64,000 bases of DNA, from contig CP042279.1 in NCBI GenBank assembly GCA_007858575.1, positions 6,727,001 to 6,791,000 on the forward strand, given 5' to 3'. The notes beneath the pieces were generated by a model. It did no database searches and was not told the DNA's origin. It saw only the letters and a program-made list of their open reading frames with translations. Shown in pieces: positions 63,632-64,000 of this stretch. Within the stretch, counting starts at the first letter, position 1; every line of letters begins with the position of its first letter. This DNA is from Streptomyces sp. WAC08241. Lineage in GTDB: Bacteria > Actinomycetota > Actinomycetes > Streptomycetales > Streptomycetaceae. The translations under genes and the position numbers were made by a program.

Positions 63632-64000
63632 ATGAAGCAGGAGTTGAGGGTGGCGGCCTACGCCGTGTGCGTCCGGGGCGACGAGATCCTGCTCGCCCGC
63701 TGGGTGGCGGGCGACGGCGGTAGGCTGTGGACCCTGCCGGGCGGCGGCATGGACCACGGCGAGGAGCCCGCCCGGACGATGGTCCGGGAGGTCGAGGAGG
63801 AGACCGGCTACACCGCCGAGCCCGTCGTCCTCCTCGGCATCGACTCCGTCCGGCGCTCCTGGCCGCGCCGCTTCGCGAGCCCCGGCGACTTCCAGGGCCT
63901 CCGGATCGTCTACGAGGCCCGGATCACCGGCGGCGAGCTGCGCCACGAGACCGGCGGCTCCACCGACCTGGCCGCCTGGCACCCGCTCTCCGCCGTCCCC
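63632..64000 (+). CDS. NUDIX hydrolase (3' end outside the window)
   Basis: Partial, 123 residues to the window edge, no frameshift. The NUDIX box GGGMDHGEEPARTMVREVEEETGY has the full GX5EX7REUXEEXGU pattern needed for Mg-dependent cleavage of nucleoside diphosphate-linked compounds. It starts MKQELRVAAYAVCVRGDEILLARW at ATG 63632, 9 bp after the HPP gene. The substrate cannot be told. Confidence 0.93.
   Translation, partial: MKQELRVAAYAVCVRGDEILLARWVAGDGGRLWTLPGGGMDHGEEPARTMVREVEEETGYTAEPVVLLGIDSVRRSWPRRFASPGDFQGLRIVYEARITGGELRHETGGSTDLAAWHPLSAVP

Overview
The window reads as a chromosomal stretch of a Streptomyces or close relative. GC is very high by eye, third codon positions are almost all G or C, GTG and TTG starts are common, and the content is typical: an ECF41 sigma factor, SsbB, a class E sortase substrate (LAXTG), DasA-style sugar ABC genes, a ROK repressor, PknG and CGNR/VOC pairs. 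I see no integrase, insertion sequence, phage gene or CRISPR array. This looks like core chromosome. Almost every gene is interrupted by one or more single-base losses, nearly always one G or C. Domain order and motifs continue cleanly in the next frame, so I treat these as consensus-sequence errors and give one joined span per gene. Protein lengths and starts inside such genes are therefore approximate.

Layout. 0-5.4 kb: an NDH-2-like flavoenzyme coupled to an ECF41 sigma factor, a small secreted SH3-like protein, an exonuclease-BRCT-TerD fusion and tRNA-Arg(TCT). 5.6-10 kb: two dynamin-like GTPases (DynA/DynB-like) followed by SsbB, a likely sporulation-division and chromosome-segregation locus. 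10.2-14.8 kb: a sortase-anchored thioester-domain surface protein, the translation factor EttA, a hotdog thioesterase and a conserved unknown. 14.9-22.6 kb: a translationally coupled MacB/FtsX-type ABC operon with two large permeases and one ATPase.

22.8-34.1 kb is the most interesting block. It is a tightly coupled minus-strand operon: GlnX-like membrane sensor, GlnH-like binding protein, an unknown alpha-helical protein, PknG kinase, PP2C phosphatase, VWA protein and FHA protein, with truncated haemoglobin GlbO just downstream. It brings a sensor, ligand-binding protein, kinase, phosphatase and phosphothreonine reader together in one locus.

34.4-41.2 kb: a sugar operon (ROK repressor, lipoprotein, MalF/MalG-type permeases, GH4 phospho-glycosidase, sugar kinase) with a perfect operator palindrome in front of the repressor. 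41.4-49.5 kb: an MscS channel, an HNH nuclease, a secreted GH84-type N-acetylglucosaminidase, MalQ and a small membrane protein. 49.6-53.5 kb: a divergent MarR/EamA-transporter pair, a LysR regulator and allantoicase. 53.5-60.8 kb: PepN, Asd and a large secreted S8 peptidase. 61-64 kb: a divergent CGNR-regulator/VOC pair sharing an operator, then a PPOX-family protein, an HPP membrane protein and the start of a NUDIX hydrolase.

A second theme is minisatellite DNA. Repeats inside genes mostly have units divisible by three (6, 9, 18/36 bp), so they lengthen disordered linkers. Those between genes have 16-17, 20 or about 25 bp units.
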